Positions 4,581 to 9,068 of a DNA stretch of 9,068 nucleotides are shown one piece after another. The notes below the pieces were generated by a model. It did not search any database. It saw only the letters and a program-made list of their open reading frames with translations, and had not been told where the DNA came from. Source of the DNA: Candidatus Tariuqbacter arcticus. GTDB taxonomy: Bacteria; Electryoneota; Tariuqbacteria; Tariuqbacterales; Tariuqbacteraceae. The translations under genes and the position numbers were made by a program. Within the stretch, counting starts at the first letter, position 1. Every line of letters starts with the position of its first letter. Location of the stretch: contig JABMRZ010000360.1 of assembly GCA_013202315.1 (NCBI GenBank), forward strand, positions 1 through 9,068, read 5' to 3'.

Positions 4581-7085
4581 ATGCCCAAATTCTCCAACAT
4601 AATCGCCTCCCCCCCCGGCAGCAAATTCATCCTGCAGGGAAACGCCGCTTTCGCCCTGGGAGTGATTCACGCCGGTTATCATGCCGCGACCGGTTATCCC
4701 GGAACTCCCAGCACCGAAGTTATCGATAAATCATTGAAGTATGCGCAGGACAAAATCAAAGTCGGATGGTCGGTCAATGAAGCGGTCGCCGTTTCAACCG
4801 CGGTAGGTCATTCGACCGCGGGCTATGACGCTGTGGTTACGATGAAAATACCCGGCGTCTTCCAAGCCGCGGACGCCATTTCCACCACCGCCTTTTTCAC
4901 CGGATATTCGGGCGCTTTGGTTATCTACGCCGCTACCGATTATGTCCCTTCCAGCACCCAGCATGTGATAGATGCGCGGTATTTTTTCGCTTCAGCGCGC
5001 CTGCCGGTTTTGGAACCGCGCAATCACCGGGAAATGTATGAAATCGCTTGGACCGCCGCCGATATGAGCAGGAAATTCAGCACCCCGGTCATCGTATTGG
5101 CTTCGGGAATACTCGCCCATTCCGAAGCTTTGATCGTAACCAAAGAACCGCGAATTGTTGCGCCGAAGGAACTCCCCGATAATCTGCATAATTGGATGCT
5201 TCTTCCCAGTATCGCCCGGGCGAATTACAACAAGGCGACTACCGAAAGAATCCCCGCGATTAAAGAGTGGTGTGAAACAACCGATTTAGTCACCGAAACT
5301 TTCGGCGCCGATGATTGGGGCGTTATCGTCAATGGCGAAGCGGAAATCATCGTCAGGGAAGCGTTGAATATTGCCGGTGCGAATCCTTCCATACTTTCAC
5401 TCGCCATAGCCAATCCACTGCCGGAAAAGAGGATAAAAGATTTTGCCGGGAACATCAAAGGCGGGTTATTCATCATCGAGGACGGACACCGGTTCCTGGA
5501 AGAGAAGATTCGCCTGCTGAATATCGACTTAACCGGTAAAGACGAAACCAGCGTCATAACCAACTGGACGCCGGAAGATGTGTTGGAATTTTTATCCGCC
5601 CACATCGATATCAACTATACGCCTGAAAAAAAGGATACTAAATTTCAGCCAATCGCAAGACCGCCTTCAATCTGTCCGGGATGTTCGTATAAAGCGCTGG
5701 CTCTGGCGGTCGCCAAGTTGAAAAGGAGGAAAAAACTATACGCCGCATTCGGCGATATCGGATGTTCGACCCTGCTGTATTTTTATAACGCCCTCGATAC
5801 CGTTTCCTGCATGGGCGCGTCGGATTCAATAAGGCAGGGTTTCGCCCTGTCAAGACCGGAAATGGCGAATCAGGTGATCAGCGTAATCGGCGATTCGACC
5901 GAATGCCATTCAGGATTGGATTCCACCAGAAACGCCGTATTCAGGAATGTGCCCGGAGTTAAAATCATCCTGGATAATTACACTACGGCAATGACCGGCG
6001 GACAGCCTGCGCCCAGTTCACCATTCAATTTGGAAGGTCAGCCGCATAAATTCAGCTTAAGCAAAGCCATCGAAGCGGAAGGCGGCAGAACCATAGTCAT
6101 CGACGCCTACGATTTGAAAGGCGTTGAAAAGGAACTGAAAAAAGCGCTCAAACTGACGGTGCAGGGCGTATATACCACGCTCATCCTCGAAGGAGAATGT
6201 ATCCACGAGCTGGACAGTAGCAGGCTGATAAGGAAAGTGGAAATCGACTACGAAAAATGCGACAACTGCGGTGTATGTGATATTTGTCCCGGAATTGAAC
6301 TGGACGATGACAAAACCCCGCATTTCACCAGCTTATGCACCAATTGTGGTTCAGGTAATCCGATATGTCTGCAAATCTGCCCCTTCGATGCGATTGTTTT
6401 CGCGGATGAAAAGGAAAGAATCGAAAAACCGCCGCCCCTCATTGCAAAACCGGGAGCGGTGGAAGCTGTCCATTTCGATGAATCTCTGCTCCCCCCTTCA
6501 TTACGGGTAGCCATACGGGGAATCGGCGGTCAGGGGAACTTGTTCTTCGGCAAAGTATTGTCGGAAGTCGCTTTGCGGACACCATACTCGGAAACGCATA
6601 TCGTCAAGGGCGACACTCACGGCATGGCGCAGTTGGGGGGACCGGTAATATCCACTTTTTCCTGCGGGGAAGTATTTTCCCCGGTGTTGGCGCCGGGTTC
6701 AGCCGATGTGCTGGTGGTGATGGAAGTCAGCGAAATTTTGCGCCCCGGATTTTTGGAATTATTGAAGCCAAATGGTACTATAATAATAAACGATTTCACC
6801 GCTTTACCGGTGAATGTAAAAAAGGAAGATTATCCCGCTTTTGAAGATATTGAAAAGCTCCTCGATGGTTACAATGTGATAAAAATCGACGCCAATAAGT
6901 CGGCTTACGAAATCGGGGATAAGTCTGGCAGGACCGCGAATGTAGTGGTGATAGGCTTATTATCAACCATCGAACCATTCAACCGCATCCCGGAGGAAAT
7001 CTGGCTGTCGGCTTTAATGTCCGTATCCCCGAACGATATGGCGAAGGCAGGGAATCGGCGGGCGTTTGAGAAGGGGAGACTTTAG
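4581..7085 (+). CDS. iorAB: Fused indolepyruvate:ferredoxin oxidoreductase, alpha plus beta chains
   Basis: Oxidatively decarboxylates aryl pyruvates (indolepyruvate and relatives from aromatic amino acids) to aryl-acetyl-CoA, reducing ferredoxin; a cytoplasmic enzyme of anaerobes. Domains in order: pyrimidine-binding domain (about 15-190, with ATGYPGTPSTE at 36-46); transketolase-C-like domain (about 245-345); thiamine-diphosphate domain (about 360-550, with CPGCSYKA 365-372, GDS 437-439, LDNYTTAMTGGQ 464-475); two 4Fe-4S clusters (Cys560/563/566/569 and Cys586/589/596/600); and the gamma/IorB domain (about 640-834) opening with GIGGQG (647-652). IorA and IorB are usually separate proteins of roughly 600 and 200 residues; here they are one 834-residue chain, total length as expected. 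The cysteine spacing differs from the usual: the first cluster is compressed (C-x2-C-x2-C-x2-CP) and the second expanded (C-x2-C-x6-C-x3-CP). ATG 4581 lacks a Shine-Dalgarno sequence but gives the expected N-terminus. Base composition is richer in GC than that of the flanking nuclease genes. Confidence 0.93.
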   Translation: MPKFSNIIASPPGSKFILQGNAAFALGVIHAGYHAATGYPGTPSTEVIDKSLKYAQDKIKVGWSVNEAVAVSTAVGHSTAGYDAVVTMKIPGVFQAADAISTTAFFTGYSGALVIYAATDYVPSSTQHVIDARYFFASARLPVLEPRNHREMYEIAWTAADMSRKFSTPVIVLASGILAHSEALIVTKEPRIVAPKELPDNLHNWMLLPSIARANYNKATTERIPAIKEWCETTDLVTETFGADDWGVIVNGEAEIIVREALNIAGANPSILSLAIANPLPEKRIKDFAGNIKGGLFIIEDGHRFLEEKIRLLNIDLTGKDETSVITNWTPEDVLEFLSAHIDINYTPEKKDTKFQPIARPPSICPGCSYKALALAVAKLKRRKKLYAAFGDIGCSTLLYFYNALDTVSCMGASDSIRQGFALSRPEMANQVISVIGDSTECHSGLDSTRNAVFRNVPGVKIILDNYTTAMTGGQPAPSSPFNLEGQPHKFSLSKAIEAEGGRTIVIDAYDLKGVEKELKKALKLTVQGVYTTLILEGECIHELDSSRLIRKVEIDYEKCDNCGVCDICPGIELDDDKTPHFTSLCTNCGSGNPICLQICPFDAIVFADEKERIEKPPPLIAKPGAVEAVHFDESLLPPSLRVAIRGIGGQGNLFFGKVLSEVALRTPYSETHIVKGDTHGMAQLGGPVISTFSCGEVFSPVLAPGSADVLVVMEVSEILRPGFLELLKPNGTIIINDFTALPVNVKKEDYPAFEDIEKLLDGYNVIKIDANKSAYEIGDKSGRTANVVVIGLLSTIEPFNRIPEEIWLSALMSVSPNDMAKAGNRRAFEKGRL

Positions 7086-7092
7086 TAGTATG

Positions 7093-7136
7093 TTACACAA
7101 ATAATACTAATTAGTATTTGGATTATTTTAGTGTAA
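7093..7136. promoter_or_regulatory. Nested palindrome and candidate promoter before the PDDEXK_4 gene
   Basis: A perfect 16-bp palindrome, AATACTAATTAGTATT (7103-7118), sits inside a wider imperfect inverted repeat whose outer arms are TTACAC (7093-7098) and GTGTAA (7131-7136). A weak promoter can be drawn through it: TTAGTA (7111-7116), 17-base gap, TAAAAT (7134-7139), ending 15 bases before the ATG at 7155. This arrangement suits an operator that occludes the promoter. A bidirectional terminator for iorAB is an alternative, but the arms are AT-rich and no T-run follows. Confidence 0.45.
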
Positions 7137-7154
7137 AATAAAATAGAAAATAAA

Positions 7155-8330
7155 ATGCATAATCAGAAAGAAAAAATATATAAATTTTTGATAAACAACG
7201 AGAAGCTTGAATTATTACAATCTCAGCTTAACGAATTCAATCCTTTCAAGGTTTTGAGGATTGAAGATCATGAAATTAGACATTCTAATGTTTTAGCATG
7301 GCTTTTTTGTCCATCTGAAAATCATAACCTGGACGATAGAATACTTAAAAAATTTTTACTGAGTGTTGTTGCTAAACCTGACAATGAGGATATACTAGAG
7401 GAAAGCATTCATCTCCTTGATTTACAACAGGCAAATTATCTTGATGCAGAGGTATATCGTGAAGAAGATCACATTGATTTATTAATTATTTCTAAAAAGA
7501 ACAGGTTAGCGATTATTATAGAGAACAAAATATTCTCCAAAGAACATACAAGCCAACTGAACCGATATTTAGAAATGGTGAAGTCAAAATATCATAAGAA
7601 TAAAATTCTACCAATTTATCTTACTTTTGAGGGTGACAGACCGAGCAATTTGAATTATTGTTCAGCATCATATCACGATGTTTTTAAAGTTATTGATTTC
7701 AATATAAAACTCTACAAAAATAGAATTACATCATATGCTTTTGACTTTATTCAATTTTACTTAAAAATATTGAAGGAGAAAATAATAATGGATGAAAATC
7801 TTAAAAAATTATGCCGTTCTATTTATAAAGAGAACAAAGATGCGATTGACCTGATATATTCAATTGGCAACGAAATAGATATCTTTTTATCTATTGAAGA
7901 TTTCAAAGATAAATTTCCAGATATTGAAATAATCTGGTCAAGTAACAAGAATTTTTGTTTCTTATTGCAGGAATTCAAAGTTTCTAAGCAAATAAGTTCT
8001 AATTGGGCGGGTGGGCATTCAATAGCATATTGGTTTTTAGAATACTATGGTAAACTAAAAATTATTTTAGAAATTGGACCTTTTGATGATAGTGAACATC
8101 GTGTAAAATTCCTGGAAAAGATTGAAGATAAAGGCATCTCAATATCTAAGAGGGCAAAGGAACCCGGTCGTCTTAATACGATAATTTATTCTGCTACTGA
8201 GAAAATCGATGATTGGACTAATAGACAAGAGATTTCTGACAAAATGATTAAGTTGTTTAGTAAGAGAGAATTAAGAAATATTAAAGAAAAACTTTTAAAC
8301 GGAATCAGAGAATTTGATTGGGAAAAATAA
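7155..8330 (+). CDS. PD-(D/E)XK nuclease-superfamily protein, PDDEXK_4-like
   Basis: A 391-residue protein whose N-terminal half matches the PDDEXK_4 family pattern as I know it: EIRHSNVLAWLFCPSENHNL (40-59), then AEVYREEDHIDLLII (98-112) with candidate metal ligand Asp108, then IIIENKI (120-126) with Glu123 and Lys125, and a following Gln134 in TSQLNRYLE. These are the residues of a restriction-endonuclease-like active site, and all appear intact. The C-terminal half (about 212-391) has a helical linker and an alpha/beta region that I do not recognise. Such proteins occur as orphans in defence islands; the substrate is generally unknown. There is no signal peptide or membrane segment. No clear Shine-Dalgarno sequence precedes ATG 7155. 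The gene is strikingly AT-rich next to iorAB, suggesting separate ancestry. It is followed after 91 bases by the DUF6155-like gene in the same direction. Confidence 0.82.
   Translation: MHNQKEKIYKFLINNEKLELLQSQLNEFNPFKVLRIEDHEIRHSNVLAWLFCPSENHNLDDRILKKFLLSVVAKPDNEDILEESIHLLDLQQANYLDAEVYREEDHIDLLIISKKNRLAIIIENKIFSKEHTSQLNRYLEMVKSKYHKNKILPIYLTFEGDRPSNLNYCSASYHDVFKVIDFNIKLYKNRITSYAFDFIQFYLKILKEKIIMDENLKKLCRSIYKENKDAIDLIYSIGNEIDIFLSIEDFKDKFPDIEIIWSSNKNFCFLLQEFKVSKQISSNWAGGHSIAYWFLEYYGKLKIILEIGPFDDSEHRVKFLEKIEDKGISISKRAKEPGRLNTIIYSATEKIDDWTNRQEISDKMIKLFSKRELRNIKEKLLNGIREFDWEK
7773..7790 (+). promoter_or_regulatory. Possible internal ribosome binding site and start inside the PDDEXK_4 gene
   Basis: AAGGAG (7773-7778) lies 9 bases before ATG 7788-7790, which is in frame as Met212. 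It is better placed than anything before the annotated start at 7155. Translation from here would yield a separate C-terminal protein of 180 residues lacking the nuclease motif. The signal could be accidental, since the region is rich in A and G. Confidence 0.35.
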
Positions 8331-8349
8331 TACATTACAAAGTATGTCT

Positions 8350-8378
8350 TTAACTGTTACTTATCTTTGGATTAGAAT
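8350..8378 (+). promoter_or_regulatory. Candidate promoter for the DUF6155-like gene
   Basis: TTAACT (8350-8355), a 17-base spacer and TAGAAT (8373-8378) form a fair sigma70-type promoter in the 91-base gap, about 43 bases before the ATG at 8422. AGAGGAG (8403-8409) is the only ribosome binding site, with a rather long 12-base gap to the start. Confidence 0.45.
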
Positions 8379-8421
8379 GGATGGTGAATATTACCGTTAA
8401 GTAGAGGAGAAAAAATACCCT

Positions 8422-8979
8422 ATGCCCCCCCAAAAAACAAAACCCCCCACTTGGACCGACTTGAAAAAAGTTGTCAATGATCTTGACCATTCGCAGATGG
8501 TTGACTTAATAAGAGACCTATATCGTCTTTCTAATAGCAACAGCGATTTCCTGCATACTCGATTTTCAATGGGGAAAGACCCGATAGGTCCGTATAAGGA
8601 AATCATTAAACACGCTATGTATCCTGAATACGAGGAGCGCGAGACTATTGAGATATCCCGCGCGAGAAAGGCAATCAGTGATTATTCGAAAGCATCTGAC
8701 GATTTGAAAAGCAAGATTGATCTTATGATCTTTTTCGTCGAATGCGGCAACCGCTTTACACTCGATTATGGCGATATCGACGAAGAATTCTACACTTCTT
8801 TATGCCGCATGTATTATAAGGCTGCTGAAAATGTGCTTTTACTGCCTGAGCAGGAACAGAAAGAATTTCACCAAAGACTTAAAAGGATAATGGAATCATC
8901 GTTAGGGATGGGCTGGGGATACCATGATGACCTCTGTGATACCTATTACGAAGCGTTCCCGGATGAATTAGATGAATGA
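8422..8979 (+). CDS. DUF6155-like protein of unknown function
   Basis: A 185-residue soluble, mostly helical protein. I recognise the general pattern of the DUF6155 family: LKKVVNDLDHSQMVDLIRDL (14-33) near the N-terminus, ARKAISDYSKAS (81-92), the most characteristic stretch DLMIFFVECGNRFTLDYGDI (100-119) with DEEFY after it, and LGMGWGYHDDLCDTYYE (161-177) near the end. No catalytic function is established for this family as far as I know, and no catalytic motif is evident; the conserved Asp/Tyr/Gly residues around 115-121 and the WGYHD motif could mark a binding site. Length appears complete. ATG 8422 is followed by a run of seven C, then AT-rich and C-rich codons. It lies downstream of the PDDEXK_4 gene on the same strand, with its own possible promoter, so cotranscription is possible but not required. 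Confidence 0.75.
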   Translation: MPPQKTKPPTWTDLKKVVNDLDHSQMVDLIRDLYRLSNSNSDFLHTRFSMGKDPIGPYKEIIKHAMYPEYEERETIEISRARKAISDYSKASDDLKSKIDLMIFFVECGNRFTLDYGDIDEEFYTSLCRMYYKAAENVLLLPEQEQKEFHQRLKRIMESSLGMGWGYHDDLCDTYYEAFPDELDE

Positions 8980-9068
8980 ATAATTGCTTCCCTATTTCAA
9001 TAATTCAAGCATTTGGAGAGAATCTATGAGTTATAAAATGAGGCTCTTGCAAAAGTATTGAATTAATA
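8980..9068 (+). other. Right-edge sequence: tiny reading frame and possible insertion-sequence end
   Basis: GGAGAG (9015-9020) precedes ATG 9026, which opens an 11-codon frame (MSYKMRLLQKY) closed by TGA 9059-9061. The stretch from about 9039 (AGGCTCTTGCAAAAG) resembles terminal inverted repeats of some insertion sequences, which often contain CTTGCAAAA. If so, an element begins here and continues beyond the window, and the small frame would be a gene start cut by it. TGCTT (8985-8989) and AAGCA (9007-9011) form only a weak stem and are not called a terminator. No other feature is visible. Confidence 0.25.

Noticed and set aside
5225..5614. 129-aa minus-strand frame within iorAB
   Set aside because: It is a shadow of the GC-richer iorAB coding sequence; the plus strand carries conserved enzyme motifs throughout.
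8980..9012. Intrinsic terminator after the DUF6155-like gene
   Set aside because: The only stem is 5 bp (TGCTT/AAGCA) with a 17-base loop and no following T-run.

Overview
The window (9068 bp) looks like an accessory, defence-flavoured stretch of chromosome from an uncultivated, probably anaerobic bacterium. Anaerobic life is suggested by a ferredoxin-dependent 2-oxoacid oxidoreductase. Small tandem-palindrome elements between the genes (8-60 and 4472-4544) are of a kind I associate with candidate-phylum genomes such as the FCB group. The lineage is only a guess: there is no rRNA, tRNA or phylogenetic marker here.

Layout. (1) 1-584: a minus-strand gene for a small PD-(D/E)XK nuclease-like protein runs off the left edge, and its last visible codons lie inside the palindromic repeat at 8-60. 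(2) 585-1270: a near-consensus sigma70-type promoter leads into a 77-aa XRE regulator. Closely coupled to it is a decayed stretch holding a 52-aa restriction-enzyme-like N-terminus and, in another frame, the C-terminal tail of what looks like a CaiB/BaiF CoA-transferase. (3) 1271-4399: a 1042-aa single-chain restriction-modification enzyme (nuclease, N6-adenine methylase, target recognition; type IIG or helicase-less type ISP). (4) 4400-4580: two palindromic repeat units and no gene. (5) 4581-7085: a natural fusion of the alpha and beta chains of indolepyruvate:ferredoxin oxidoreductase (IorA-IorB). (6) 7086-8979: an AT-rich PDDEXK_4-type nuclease-like protein behind a nested palindrome, then a DUF6155-like protein with its own likely promoter. 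(7) 8980-9068: a short tail that may contain the end of an insertion sequence.

Three separate PD-(D/E)XK proteins and a methylase lie within 9 kb, together with gene debris and repeats. This fits a turnover hotspot or defence island into which, or beside which, the metabolic iorAB gene sits. The restriction-modification enzyme should work alone, since methylation and cleavage are in one chain; the XRE protein may regulate it. The best candidate for something undescribed is the PDDEXK_4 / DUF6155 pair. Its link to defence is inferred from domain type and neighbourhood only.
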